Positions 44,892 to 55,382 of a DNA stretch of 64,000 nucleotides are shown here, one piece after another. Source of the stretch: Vanrija pseudolonga (lineage: Eukaryota > Basidiomycota > Tremellomycetes > Trichosporonales > Trichosporonaceae); assembly GCF_020906515.1 (NCBI RefSeq), contig NC_085851.1, forward strand, positions 248,001 to 312,000, given 5' to 3'. Each line of letters begins with the position of its first letter. Position 1 is the stretch's first letter. The position numbers and the translations under genes are program-made. The notes below the pieces were generated by a model, which saw nothing but the letters and a program-made list of their open reading frames with translations, did not search any database and was not told the origin of the DNA.

Positions 44892-46101
44892 GGCAGCGTT
44901 GAGCATAGCCTTGCTTTGTCTGTGGTGTTGTGACTTGTGATCTGGAGGCTGTCTGGGCTTGTAGCTGGTCCGGAGACTTTATATGCAGCTCGGTGGGGAG
45001 CATTGGGGGTAGCACACGCGCACGGCATGTACGCTGTCGAGGAAGTTGTGTGCAGCCCGACTCCATGCCTCACCTCACGCTTGGAGGACCAACTGATTCG
45101 TGGTGTATATTTACTGCGCTAAGAGACCCACTCGTCCGTCCAGATTGCACTTGTCTCCCCGTTGATGGCAATCAAGACATAGGATTGCGCACGAGGTTAC
45201 ATACATGGGCCCGAAGGTGAGTGCGGGCGTAGCAAGACGAGCAGCTTCGAGGTTGCTGCCACCATGTAGTGGTGGTGACTCTGACGTCAGAGGGCTGTGG
45301 CGATGTGCTTCAACCGAGGTCACGGGAAGTGTGCCCGCCCACATCGCGTTGTGACACCGATGGATATCTACGCGCCTCTGGGAGACCTGGCCTCATCCGC
45401 GTAGACGGACTGCGGATAAGGCTCATGCCAAGCCAACCCACTTGTCCGCCTGCCGTCAGACCTTACGAACCGATTCAAATGTGACGCTTCTTACAATGAC
45501 TTGCAGCGTTTCACAGTTCCAGCGACAATCGGGACGGAAAGCTTAAACCCAATGAGCGTTCCATCTGATTCACATGTCCGTTTCTTTCACGCCGGGGCCG
45601 GGGCCCGTGTCACATCGCCTTGCACGATCCCGAAGTCACAGCTCCTCGAACGAGTCGTGGCAGCGGGCGTGAGGTTGTTCTGTTGCGCATATCACTCACT
45701 CCTGCAGGTATGAAGCGATCCTACACCGTCCACTCGGCTGTGCAGGTTGGACGGCGGGTGACGGCCTGTCTCCCGCACCCCATGGGAATGTCGGTGAAGG
45801 TATGGGGGAGTGTTTCGTCATGCCCGCCGATCTGCCATACAAAGTGGCACTTGTGAAGACAGCGGCGGCAGCGCTCTCCTTGGGCTCGTCCTGTCCACAT
45901 GGGAAGAGGATCGCCAGACCATGCTGGACTGTATCGCTGCCCCCTCCGACCCGCCGGGTTCCGGGGTCCCCGGTGTGGCGACCACGTGTTTCCAAACATA
46001 GCTTCGTGATGCGCGTGATGCGCTGCCTCAGAAGCGCGGCGGCTCCAGCTCGTCATCCCGACACGCACGGCACCAAGCACACTTCCGCCATTCAACGCGA
46101 C
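44892..46101. other. Intergenic between peptide cluster and F-box-like array
   Basis: 1.2 kb without a supported gene. It contains copy B of the duplicated promoter block (45414-45536). No fourth CCC-type peptide was found on either strand here, although copy B could mark the edge of a lost unit. Confidence 0.55.
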
Positions 46102-47052
46102 ATGACCGCTGGGATAGACGTCGGGAGCTACCCCCACCTCTTGGACCTCATCCTGGCCTACGCGCCGACCGACACCCTCCTAGGCTGGCGCGCGACCTGC
46201 CGTGCGGTGCGGGAGAAGGCCGACGCGCTCCTCTTCCGGCACATCATCTTGGGCGTAACACAGGAAGGGTACACTCCGCTCTCACTATCTGGTCACCGGT
46301 TGCCTCTCCCGCCAGGCAGTGATACGGACACTCCCCTCGCACATACGACGACCATCGACGCGGGGACGGACGCAGTCCTCCGGACTCAGCTCGAGCCGGA
46401 CCCGAGCGTCCTCCCGACCTTGTCTCACACTCTCCCAAACCTGCGCACGGTGCGCGTGAACGGCACGACGCGCCTCCCCGACCATGCGGCGCCGACGATC
46501 AACCCGTGGCCTTTGACCCTGCACTGCCTGGTTCTCTTCCCCCATGCCGAGCCCGTCGCCCGGTCGAGCTGGGAGACCCACGAGTTCCGGGACTGGGTCG
46601 GGGCGGATTCCGTCGCGCGGATCGTCGAGCACTACCGCTTTGGTGAGGGAGAGATCTGGGCCGGCCGGCGCTTGTTCATGCGGCACAAGTGGGGGCGCGA
46701 GGAGACGGTCATCATGGTCTCGAGCGAGGAGGCGACGACAGACTGGAGTGCTCCCGCCCTTGCGGTGCTCAAAGAGCTCGCATACCGCGCCCGCAGCGCC
46801 ATTACGCGCACGACAGACGGGTCGCTGACCGTCGTCGACCTCAACGCTCCCAGCGGCAGCACCGACGCAGTCATCGACCAGGTCTTGGCGGAGGTCGAAG
46901 ACGCCGTTCAAAACCACTTATGGCGGTCCTCCAGGCCCAGGCCGAACACCTTCGCGCCCATCGTTCGCGCCAAGCTGCGTTTGCTATCCCGCGAACAGTA
47001 CATCTCACAGGTTGGGATGGCGCAGTTTCTGCTCGAGACGACGGAAGAATAG
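46102..47052 (+). CDS. F-box-like array member 1
   Basis: A 316-residue, single-exon protein, first of the array. An N-terminal F-box-like helix set (YPHLLDLILAYAPTDTLLGW, then RATCRAVREKADALLFRHII) would bind Skp1 and make this a substrate receptor of an SCF ubiquitin ligase; that role is inferred. The rest has alternating beta-type segments (LRTVRVNGTTRL, LTVVDLNAP) and the family's C-terminal box, here LSREQYISQVGMAQFLLETT. The gene is closer to member 2 than to the others (shared EEA/EQ-FLLET ending). The start is the ATG nearest the F-box; the frame is open 300 nt further upstream without similarity to other members. Confidence 0.72.
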   Translation: MTAGIDVGSYPHLLDLILAYAPTDTLLGWRATCRAVREKADALLFRHIILGVTQEGYTPLSLSGHRLPLPPGSDTDTPLAHTTTIDAGTDAVLRTQLEPDPSVLPTLSHTLPNLRTVRVNGTTRLPDHAAPTINPWPLTLHCLVLFPHAEPVARSSWETHEFRDWVGADSVARIVEHYRFGEGEIWAGRRLFMRHKWGREETVIMVSSEEATTDWSAPALAVLKELAYRARSAITRTTDGSLTVVDLNAPSGSTDAVIDQVLAEVEDAVQNHLWRSSRPRPNTFAPIVRAKLRLLSREQYISQVGMAQFLLETTEE

Positions 47053-47157
47053 AAGCAGCCATGTGGCACAATAGCTTCGGCGCACCAGCCGTCCCCCGGC
47101 CCATTGTTCTCCTTCACAACTTCTCTCTCGCTCTCTCTCTTCACACCACAGCACACC

Positions 47158-48192
47158 ATGCCCATCGACGCGGAAGGCCACCCGCACATCATCGACCAGA
47201 TCCTGCTCCACGCGCCGCGGGCGACGCTCCTCCGCTTCCGGGGCACGAGCAAGGCGTTCCACAAACGCATCGACGCGCTCTTCCTGCCCCATGTCATCGT
47301 GCGGATCGGCCCACACCTCGACGTGCCAATTTTCGACTCGTACCTGCTAGGCAGGCTGCCCCTCCTACCGGCGCGGAAGCTCCACTACGACGCCGACCCC
47401 GTAGCCCACTATGCCGCGCACTACTGCGACCACGGCACGCGGCTGGAGCACATCACCACCGTCGACGCGCGCGTCGTCGCCATCCCCAACTTTGCCCTGC
47501 AGGAGTGGGAGGGCAAGCGGCATCCCCTGGCACGTGCGCAGGCCGTCTTCTCCAACGTTGCCACGGTGCGCGTGCACGGTCGGCGCGGCCCGCGCCCCGC
47601 AAGCAACATCCCCGTCGTGGAGCCCACACCCGGGAGGCCCCAAACGCTGATCGTGTTCGACAACGAGCCCGCCGCCGACTCGTACGGGCGGATGGACGCG
47701 CGGTTCTGGGGCTTTGTCGACATGTCGCAGGTGAACAAGCTCACCAAGCGCGTGCGGTGGGACACGGTTCCGTTGCAATGGGACAGGATGACACCCGATC
47801 TCGCCCTCCCCGCCGGCCTCTGGCCCAAACAGGACGTGGTCATCTTCGTGCAGTTCGACGCCGCGCCTATCCCGAGGATCACGTGGAGCCCGTACGCGCT
47901 GCGCGCTGCCGCCGCGATCGTCAGAAAGCACACTGCGGAGAAGCTGTACAACTTTCCCCGGGGCGTGCCCCGTCCGCAGTGGACGCTGGTCGACCTCGAC
48001 GCTGTGGGGGACATCAGCGACGCCGACGCACTGGAGCGTGTGTGGCTCGACAACCACGAGTGTCCCGACTACCGGGGGCAGGTGACGGCGCAGATCGAGG
48101 AGGCTGTCCGCCCCAGGCTGTCCCTTCTCACGCGCGATCAGTACGCCGCGCGCGTCGGCGCCGAGCAGTTCAAGCTCGAGACCGAGGAGTAG
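47158..48192 (+). CDS. F-box-like array member 2
   Basis: A 344-residue single-exon protein. The F-box-like start is HPHIIDQILLHAPRATLLRF followed by RGTSKAFHKRIDALFLPHVI. The central part contains ATVRVHGRRGPRP, TLIVFDNEP and DVVIFVQF, matching the VVFG and VIVLS strands of other members. It ends LTRDQYAARVGAEQFKLETEE, the same C-terminal box as member 1. The ATG follows a TCTCTCTC pyrimidine tract typical of starts here, only 105 bp after member 1's stop. The pair most likely arose by tandem duplication. Confidence 0.75.
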   Translation: MPIDAEGHPHIIDQILLHAPRATLLRFRGTSKAFHKRIDALFLPHVIVRIGPHLDVPIFDSYLLGRLPLLPARKLHYDADPVAHYAAHYCDHGTRLEHITTVDARVVAIPNFALQEWEGKRHPLARAQAVFSNVATVRVHGRRGPRPASNIPVVEPTPGRPQTLIVFDNEPAADSYGRMDARFWGFVDMSQVNKLTKRVRWDTVPLQWDRMTPDLALPAGLWPKQDVVIFVQFDAAPIPRITWSPYALRAAAAIVRKHTAEKLYNFPRGVPRPQWTLVDLDAVGDISDADALERVWLDNHECPDYRGQVTAQIEEAVRPRLSLLTRDQYAARVGAEQFKLETEE

Positions 48193-48224
48193 TAGTCTGT
48201 GTAATGGATGCCATAGTCTATGCT

Positions 48225-48867
48225 CTACGCCTGCGCCTGGAGATACGTCTTGAGCTTCTCGAGCGCGCGGTACCTGTGCGAGATCTTGTTCTTGTCCTCG
48301 GCCCGCATCTCAGCGTACGTGAGTCCGTTGCTCTCGACGGGCTGGAACGTCGGGTCCCAGCCGAAGCCGGGCCCTCCGCGCGCCGGCACAATGTTGCCCT
48401 CTGTCCTGCCCTCGAAGAGGATGGGCTCGGATCCAGGGCCGGCAGAGTACGCAAACGTGCAGAGCGCGGTCGCCTTGGTGTTGTTGAACCCAACGAGCAT
48501 CTTGTTGAGGCCTGGTGTGTGAGCTCGACACAAGAGCTTCTCCACCCACCATCGTGGCCGACAGCACCCATAAAGTCCTTGATGTAGGGCCCCGGCAGCC
48601 CGTTGAGCGCGTCAAAGCACAGCGCCGTGTCCTCGGTCACGCATGGCCCGCCAATCTTCTCGGCGGCAGCCTTGACCTTGGCGATGGCGACCTCCTGCGT
48701 CGTGCCCTGCAGCTCGGGCACGTCGACCGACTGCGACGTGCAGCTGATGCCGCTGTCGCCCGCCTGGAGGATCTGCTGCACCTCGCGCAGCTTGTTGGCG
48801 TTGCCCGTGACGAAGACTGGCGTCAGCGGGAGGGGCTGGCGCAGGGCTCACCGAAGGACTTGGTCAT
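48225..48867 (-). CDS. HAM1: Inosine triphosphate pyrophosphatase (ITPA/HAM1)
   Basis: Hydrolyses ITP, dITP and XTP to monophosphates, cleaning the nucleotide pool. The spliced protein is 189 residues, normal length, in three exons (introns 48817-48851 and 48512-48549). Motifs: [16 protein letters not shown] at the N-terminus, [20 protein letters not shown] around the catalytic Asp, [20 protein letters not shown], and [14 protein letters not shown] with the SHR element. The first coding exon is 16 nt. It is the only protein gene on the minus strand inside the F-box-like array, and overlaps none of it. The 3' end is 33 bp from member 2's stop, so the two are tightly convergent. Confidence 0.95.
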
Positions 48868-49042
48868 TGTGTCGTTGCTTCAGAAGGAGGGGAGGATGTC
48901 ACCAAGCGAAGATAAGCTGTTGCGGTTGCGGACATTGACCGAGTCAAAATATCAGGATCGGCACGTGGAGACATCTGACGTCAGGGGATGGGCCATCACA
49001 ATACAAAAAGCAGAAATAGAAAAACTGAAGTTGCCTTCAATC

Positions 49043-49128
49043 AGGCCACGACGGGGATCGAACCCGCAATCTCATGATTACAACCGTCTTAATCGTAGTC
49101 ATACGCCTTGCCATTGGGCCACGCGACC
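49043..49128 (-). tRNA. tRNA-Arg(ACG), with 14-nt intron
   Basis: The minus strand reads GGTCGCGTGGCCCAATGG... and folds as a cloverleaf. The 7-bp acceptor stem has two G-U pairs. The D arm is GCC/GGC, the anticodon stem TATGA/TCATG, and the T arm GCGGG-TTCGATC-CCCGT. The loop C-T-ACG-A is followed by a 14-nt intron (TTAAGACGGTTGTA) at the canonical position after base 37. It closely resembles fungal tRNA-Arg(ACG) in the GTGGCCCAATGG and CTACGA parts. ACG becomes ICG and reads CGU/CGC/CGA. It lies between the HAM1 gene and a truncated F-box-like remnant. Confidence 0.88.
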
Positions 49129-49177
49129 GATGTTATGTGAGCTTCTCGGTCATACTTGAGCGAACGACCGCCAGGGC

Positions 49178-49633
49178 GTGGCCTGCTGGGATACCGACAT
49201 GTTCTCGTCTTTGTGGTGTCGCAAGCCGCTCATACCGAGAGCGCCTTGCATGCCGAGACCGCTCGTGACCCAGCTGTACACCTTGCTCAAATCAGCCTCG
49301 TCAGCCGACTTCCCGCTGTCAGAAATCATCTGTGTCGACTTGGCCGCCGCTCTGTGGCGCAAGAACTCGCAGATCCCGGCATCTCCGGAGGGGCCCGCAA
49401 TCACAACGCTGCTTGATCTCCTCAGAGTCTCTGTCTGGTCTCCCCCAGAGTGGGATGACCACACAGTAGGCTTGTCGATCGCCTCCGGCCTCACGTATAT
49501 CAAAAGCCTGATTGAGACCCAACGCATCTCCTATCCCTCACTCCAAGCCTACAAGGACACACTGACCGACGAGGAGATCCGAATCGAGCTACAGCCCTCA
49601 CGCGCGATGCTCACGCAGTTGGAGGACGCCTGA
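49178..49633 (+). pseudogene. F-box-like array remnant 3 (C-terminal part only)
   Basis: About 130 residues align with the C-terminal third of member 5: IICVDLAAALWRKNSQI against IVCVDFEAALQRKYTQF, and YKDTLTDEEIRIELQPSR against YKATLTDEQIRLELQPSR. The F-box and central strands are missing. The break lies just downstream of the tRNA-Arg gene. The remaining frame is open, so loss was by truncation rather than slow decay. Probably not functional. Confidence 0.7.
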
Positions 49634-49909
49634 GAGCCGTGACCACCACCTCGTCCTCGCCATCAACCACATAGGATCTATACCATGACGATGTATGCAG
49701 AAGCATGTCGCCCTCGCGTGACGTCGAGCAGTCTGCAGCTGAACGATGCCGAGGAATCTGGAGCACCGCGCAGGGTGTCGTGGCGCCCATGCCGTCATTG
49801 GCGCGTCGTCCCCTCCCTGACCGCCAGGCCGCCCGAAACGCCTCAATCAGTGCGTCATACCCTCAGATCGTCTTGTGTCATCTCTCCATCTCTCAGCTCG
49901 CAGGTCGTA

Positions 49910-50362
49910 CGCAACAGTAACCCAGCCGCAGCTTACCGCACACCAGGCGGCATCGACTGCCCTCGGGCGCTGGACAAACCCTCAAGCGCTTCCCTCGCCA
50001 GCGCCGACGCGCCAGCCGCCGTCTGGCTCGACCACACTGGGTTCCCTCAGGTGGTTGAGCACATCGTGTCCTTCTGCTCCGACTTCAAGACGCTCCTCAG
50101 CATCGCGTGCAGTAGCCGGATCGCAGCCTCGTTGACGAGGCTGTGGGTCACTTGAGACAGCCATCTCCACATCAAGAGCTTGGTACTACGAGGATGGGCT
50201 GATCTCATTCCCTTCGCTCAAGGAGTACAGGGACACCTCACGGCTGAGGAGGTCCGAGCCAAGCTTCAGCAGTCACGCATGATGCTGAAGCAGTTGGAGG
50301 AGACCGAGGTAGCCGCGTGCCCTGCCATGTCCTGCAGTACTCCATGCGGTTGCTCTGGATAG
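49910..50362 (+). pseudogene. F-box-like array remnant 4 (internally deleted)
   Basis: The first half encodes the F-box part (VWLDHTGFPQVVEHIVSFCS, DFKTLLSIACSSRIAASL), close to member 5's WLDYSAFPDIVDNIMASC. After a stop at about 50155 the sequence jumps to the family's C-terminal end in another frame (TAEEVRAKLQQSRMMLKQLE). The central 250 or so residues are absent. A deletion between the two ends is the simplest reading. Confidence 0.7.
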
Positions 50363-50579
50363 GCGAGTAGGCTGCTAAAGGGCCATGCACATGAAGTTGG
50401 GGCACCACACGCGTGGTGAGTATTGGTGACGCAGTGACTGGTGGCGACGCACTGGCCCGCGGGCGCCCGCCAACACTCTGGGCCCAACACGTCACCCACC
50501 CCACTCATTTCTCACTCTTGATTCTTCCTTCCACTCAACCCACTCAACACACTCACACAACCCCTCCACTCAAGCTACA

Positions 50580-51893
50580 ATGACCGTTCCCGAGCTAGGC
50601 GACGCCTCGTCCACTCAACCAGCGGGCCAGTCCTCGCCGCCGCTCACTACTCGTGCGGACACCCACACCGACGCCGACGCCGAAGCAAGCCCCACCCGCA
50701 ATGCCGGCACCGACCACACTCCCACCCAGCTCGCGCGGTGGCTCGACTACAGCGCCTTCCCCGACATCGTTGACAACATCATGGCCTCCTGCACCGATCA
50801 CAAGACGCTGCTCAACATCCGCGCATGCAGTCGCCGCATGCGTGCCATTGCGGACGGTGTTCTTCTCCAGCACGTCTTTATCGAGCACCTCTGGGTGGGG
50901 GAAGATGCCGAGATCACTAGTTTCAAGTCTCTCGACATGTTCGGTCGTCGTATCGCCTCGATGCCCCAATATTATCGCGGCGACTTCAGCGCTCTCGAGG
51001 GTTATGATGAGGTGTCGAACGAGGCGACGAAGAGAATGAATGAACGCACTCGAAAAGTCCGTGTTCTCGACCACACTGTTGTCGCCGACAGCAATTGGGG
51101 CGAGCATCCGCTCTACAGCTTCACCCCGGACCTGGTCCGCCTCTACGTGAAGCCCGATTCCGATCTTCATCGGACCTCCCGCGACTATGAATCCGACTTT
51201 CCGTGGTGTTTGGTCACCGCCCCGTCCATTGTCGTGTTTGGATCCATCCAGCTCCCAATTCCAAACGAGTAGCGCATCGCCTACAACAGCGGCCGAGTGT
51301 TCGAAGTTCCCAAGTGCTCAGGAAAGATCGTCCTCCACTTCAACAGCAAAACCTGGGACGCACACAGTATTCCCACAGATGACCTTCCCTACTACTTCTG
51401 GGGTACCGAGACGATTCTCGTGGTGGTACTGTCCGATGCCGCAAAATCCGCCGATGACTCGGAGCAACAAATCGAACTGGACGGCTGGATTTGCCTCATC
51501 CAATATCTCCACTGCCTTTTCAAGTCTGCACGGAACGCCAAGTTTCTTGCCTCCAGTATCGTCTGTGTCGACTTTGAGGCCGCCCTTCAGCGCAAATACA
51601 CCCAGTTTCCTCCCGCCGGCGCCACCGCAGCTTCTGGGCAAGCGCCTCCTCTCCTGGAGCTCCTGAGCCCGTCGGCCTGGCCTAACTCGGGCTCAGAAGT
51701 CGCCAATGAGTGCACGCCCGAGGAGCTCGAGTTCGAGCTCCCTTCGGCCCTCTCATACCTCAAGAGCCTAGTCCAGGAAGGTATACTCGCGTGCCCTTTG
51801 CTGGAAGCCTACAAGGCGACGCTCACCGACGAGCAGATCCGCCTGGAGCTGCAGCCGTCGCGTATGATGCTCAAGCAGCTTGAGGAGGCCTAG
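50580..51893 (+). pseudogene. F-box-like array member 5, interrupted by one in-frame TAG
   Basis: An otherwise intact member of about 437 codons. The N-terminal 60 residues are Thr/Ala/Pro-rich. The F-box-like part is YSAFPDIVDNIMASCTDHKT, then LLNIRACSRRMRAIADGVLL. The centre has IVVFGSIQLPIPNE, then TAG at 51270-51272, then in the same frame KCSGKIVLHFNS, ILVVVLSDA and IVCVDFEAALQRKY, with the C-terminal box TLTDEQIRLELQPSRMMLKQ. The stop falls between two conserved strands. It may be a recent nonsense allele, a readthrough site, or a 21-nt mini-intron (GTAGCG...AACAG, in phase but shorter than any other intron here). A recent pseudogene is the default. Confidence 0.65.
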
Positions 51894-52193
51894 GTGGCCA
51901 TGTGGCCACCTGAATCGCCCGTGTCACCCGCACATCAATCCCCATAGCTGTGCCCTCGATGATGTCCATAGTTAGAATGCAGCTCATGACGAGAACACAG
52001 CCATGCTCGAGTTGCACAATGTCAAACACTGTGGGGCCCCGTGTGGCGCACGGACCACCTCCACCTCCATTTCGCCCACTCGACTCACTTCTGGCGCCCT
52101 TTCATTCAACATCCATTCACTCTCTCATTCACACACCTCGACAACGACAGGTCACATCACCAGCACCAGACAACGCCCAAGAGTGCTGCTGCC

Positions 52194-53354
52194 ATGACCT
52201 CTCAAGGCGGCTCAACGCCATCGGGCCTCCTCTTCGACAGCACTGCATTCCCCCACCTCCTCGACAAGGTCGTCCAACACTCCGAGCGCAGCCTGCTCCA
52301 CGCCTTCCGCGGGACGTGCAAGAGGCTCAAGGACATGGCAGACTCTATCCTTGGGCACCACATCATCCTTCAAGAGATCGAGAAGGACCCACAGTGGCCC
52401 GATGCCCACTGCTTTCTGCTCGTCGACTCGCAAGGCAGCCGACTCGCGCAACTGCAGGGGTGCATTGCCCTCCAGAAGTGGTCGAGCAACGACGCCCAAG
52501 GCGAGCCGCAGTCGGTGCCGTTCGATATGCCGCTGGCGACAGTGCGCACATTCGAGTATGCCGACGACTACATCTGGCCCTTGGGCATCCTCCGCACCCT
52601 ACCGTGTCCCAACTTGCGCACCATGCGGGTCTATCACAACTACAGGCAGGGGAGCGCACTTTGGCCCGTTTGCACAGTCCAGCCTTCCGTCAACCTCATC
52701 GTGGTCTTTGGAAGCATCAGCCCGGCCATGCCGTTCCCACTGGGCTCCTTCAGCTCCAGCGTGCAATCGTTGAAACTGGTTGTTCACCCCTGGCCCGACT
52801 CGTTCGAGACTCGTGGTCAGCCTCTACCACAGGCGGCGTACGTGTGGCCGATTGACACTACACTCGTCATTGTCCTCTCGCGCCTCATCGACGCGACTCC
52901 AGACGATCATCACCGCACCCAGAGCCGGTTCTACAACATCCTCGCCCAGCTTCGGGAGCTCATCCGAGCCGCGCACAAGGGCACCAAGCCGCCCACCTCC
53001 ATCACCGTCGTCGACTTTGAGGAGGCACTGCAGTCTCTCTTCGACACGAACCTCATCCTACAGCTCGACCCATCGCCATCCCAGCCCCCCACTATCGAAC
53101 AGCTCCTTGACCCGGAGTTCTGGGGTCTCGACACAAGTGAAATGTTGGATGAAGACGACAACGAGACCCCGGAGGGCTCGTTCCCCCGTTCGCTGAGCCA
53201 CCTGTCCAACCTGTATCGCAGCGGCGGCTTCAACATCGCCTCGGCTGAGGATTATTGTGCTTCTCTTGGCAGTGGGGCCCAAGCCGAGCTTGAGTTGACC
53301 CCCAACCCGCTGTTCCAGAGCCATATGAAGGAGCCGGGGAGTTACAGCATGTGA
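52194..53354 (+). CDS. F-box-like array member 6
   Basis: A 386-residue single-exon protein. F-box-like start: STAFPHLLDKVVQHSERSLL, then HAFRGTCKRLKDMADSILGH. The central strands are LRTMRVYHNYRQ, LIVVFGSISPAMPFPLG, TLVIVLSRLID and PTSITVVDFEEALQSLF. The C-terminal box is diverged (EDYCASLGSGAQAELELTPN). The LRxMRVxH-type strand recurring through the family hints at degenerate leucine-rich repeats after the F-box, the usual substrate-binding part of F-box proteins. Intact, with a good C-rich start context. Confidence 0.78.
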   Translation: MTSQGGSTPSGLLFDSTAFPHLLDKVVQHSERSLLHAFRGTCKRLKDMADSILGHHIILQEIEKDPQWPDAHCFLLVDSQGSRLAQLQGCIALQKWSSNDAQGEPQSVPFDMPLATVRTFEYADDYIWPLGILRTLPCPNLRTMRVYHNYRQGSALWPVCTVQPSVNLIVVFGSISPAMPFPLGSFSSSVQSLKLVVHPWPDSFETRGQPLPQAAYVWPIDTTLVIVLSRLIDATPDDHHRTQSRFYNILAQLRELIRAAHKGTKPPTSITVVDFEEALQSLFDTNLILQLDPSPSQPPTIEQLLDPEFWGLDTSEMLDEDDNETPEGSFPRSLSHLSNLYRSGGFNIASAEDYCASLGSGAQAELELTPNPLFQSHMKEPGSYSM

Positions 53355-53861
53355 GGCACACATGTACGTAGAGGCACGATGCATGGTCTATAAGACCAAT
53401 GAGAGCGACTGAACTCACATTGATGGATAAACCCTTCCAACTCCTGGGCAGTACGTTCATTTACCCTCCAGCCTCCCAAAAGGAAGGTGTCAAAAGCGGG
53501 TGGTGTCACTGGCAGCAGAGTTGACGAGGACAAAAGCCGCCACTCCTTGAGTGCCAGCCACCGAGGCTTCGCACCCCGGCCGGCGCACCTCCGCCGCAGG
53601 CCACAGTGCAATGAGCACAACTAAGGCTGCCATGTGACATGACGTGTGAGTGCGAGTGCAGCGTGCATGTTGACTGACGACAGGCGGCGCGCGGTGCGAG
53701 TTGCGAGGCGCGAGCCACGAGGCGCGAGACGCACACGGCTGGCCCCACCCACCATATATCTTCTCGCGGCCAACATTTCTCCTTCTCTCTCTCTCTCATC
53801 ATCACTCACCCAACTTTCACCACCTCACCCTCCTTCACAAACTTCAACACCAACACTCACC
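53355..53861. promoter_or_regulatory. Promoter region of array member 7
   Basis: A TATA element (CCATATATCT) lies about 110 bp before the next ATG, followed by a TCTCTCTCTC pyrimidine tract at the likely transcription start. Confidence 0.55.
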
Positions 53862-55382
53862 ATGGCTGACAACGCTGGTGCTGCACCCGGCGCTGGGGAG
53901 ACTCGCGACCCCAACCCGCACGGCTACCCGCCTATCCTCGACAAGATTCTCTATCACGGCCACCCCCAGATGTTCGGTCATTTCTCCGGCGCCAACCACG
54001 CTTTCTTCCCGGTCACCCAGCACAACCCGTACCACTACCTCGTGTTCATGCACAACAAGGACGACGATTCCCCCGGCTACACGGTCCTCAAGGTCAAGGG
54101 CATGCGTCGCAAGCCGATGCGTCTTCCCATGCCTGACTCGCGTATCATCATCCCCAAATACGAGAAGGAGGGCATCGAGGACTACCGCACGAAGAAGGTT
54201 CCCAAGCCCAACTATGCCATTCACTTCCTCATCACGGCTTTCAAGAGCACCCGCATAGTCGACTTCCGCTCGGACAACCGCGCGGTCGAGCACCTTTCGG
54301 CCGCCATGGGCCCCCTCGACCTCGTGCGCATCCACCACCGCACCGACGGCGAGCCTGGCGACCCCAGTGTGGCCATCAAGACTGGGTTCGAGGCCGACAC
54401 CATTGTCGTCTTCGGCACCCTCACGCCCCCCGTTCCCGTGCGTAACGACGGCAGCAAGTGGTCCACTCCCGGGCATCGCAAGATCGTTCTCTGCCCCCTG
54501 TTTGACACGTTCTACAAGGGCCACGGCCACATCGACCGCATCGAGTACCATGCGGCCCCGAACAGCCAGCTCGTCATTGTGCTCTACCACTGCATGCGCT
54601 TCACCGCGGACGAGGTGCACAAGGTGAAGCACCGTTTCGTCTGCCTCCTCAAGTCAATCAACACCACCCTTGCAGCTGCTACGTCGGCCCAGTACCCCCC
54701 TTCCTCGATCAAGATTGTCGACCTCCGAGAGCTGCTCGTGGGTATCCACATGTGTTACCTTGGCACCAGCCGGACGACGACCGAGAGTCTTGGGATGGAA
54801 GGTCTTCTCAATGCCAACAACTGGGTCAAGGGCATCCTCCCGACCACCCCAGCCGAAGGCGAAGGCGACGGCGACGGCGACAGCGACGAGGAAAACGATG
54901 ACCACGACCACCTGCCGACCTACTCCCACCGCCACGATCGCCCTCCGATCTACACCGAGGAGCCGGAGGAGGACCCTCACCCCGAGCAGTGCTGCTGTGA
55001 TAGCCTCCCCGGCCTTCGCTCTGCCATCCGCAAGCTCTCCACCCTGGTCAAGGACAACCCCATCGAGATCGTCGAGTGCGACAAGTACTTCGTTTCCAAC
55101 CTCCCCATCAAGGAAGACCAACTCCTTCGTCTCCAGTTCAAGGCCAACAATGCGCTCATCCCCGACAGTCTTCCGCGCTGCCGTCGTCATGATCAGCATG
55201 AGGCCCACGAGTGCTCGTTTTCGGACTCGGACTCGAGCTCGGACTCGAACTCTGACTCGGAGTCGGACGGTCCTGACACCAAGACCGACACCGATAAGAG
55301 CCCGAGAAGAAGAACGAGAAGGAGTAGTGCGGCCGTCCCATCACTGCCTGATCACGTTCGATCCAAGACCAAGCTTCAGTAG
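53862..55382 (+). CDS. F-box-like array member 7 (acidic-tailed, diverged F-box)
   Basis: A 506-residue single-exon protein, longest of the array. The F-box-like segment is shortened (YPPILDKILYHGHPQMFGHF). The centre has the common strands: DLVRIHHRTDGEP, TIVVFGTLTPPVPVRND, KIVLCPLFDTF, LVIVLYHCMRF and SIKIVDLRELLVG. An insert rich in Asp/Glu/His (GDGDGDSDEENDDHDH) precedes the C-terminal box. A Ser-Asp tail (DSDSSSDSNSDSESD) and a basic RRRTRRSS end are unique to this copy. The basic end might act as a nuclear signal; that is inference. Confidence 0.75.
   Translation: MADNAGAAPGAGETRDPNPHGYPPILDKILYHGHPQMFGHFSGANHAFFPVTQHNPYHYLVFMHNKDDDSPGYTVLKVKGMRRKPMRLPMPDSRIIIPKYEKEGIEDYRTKKVPKPNYAIHFLITAFKSTRIVDFRSDNRAVEHLSAAMGPLDLVRIHHRTDGEPGDPSVAIKTGFEADTIVVFGTLTPPVPVRNDGSKWSTPGHRKIVLCPLFDTFYKGHGHIDRIEYHAAPNSQLVIVLYHCMRFTADEVHKVKHRFVCLLKSINTTLAAATSAQYPPSSIKIVDLRELLVGIHMCYLGTSRTTTESLGMEGLLNANNWVKGILPTTPAEGEGDGDGDSDEENDDHDHLPTYSHRHDRPPIYTEEPEEDPHPEQCCCDSLPGLRSAIRKLSTLVKDNPIEIVECDKYFVSNLPIKEDQLLRLQFKANNALIPDSLPRCRRHDQHEAHECSFSDSDSSSDSNSDSESDGPDTKTDTDKSPRRRTRRSSAAVPSLPDHVRSKTKLQ

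Noticed and set aside
44892-46101. Fourth cysteine-rich peptide gene next to the duplicated promoter block
   Set aside because: No signal peptide or CCC-type cysteine pattern was found in any frame; only the upstream block is present.
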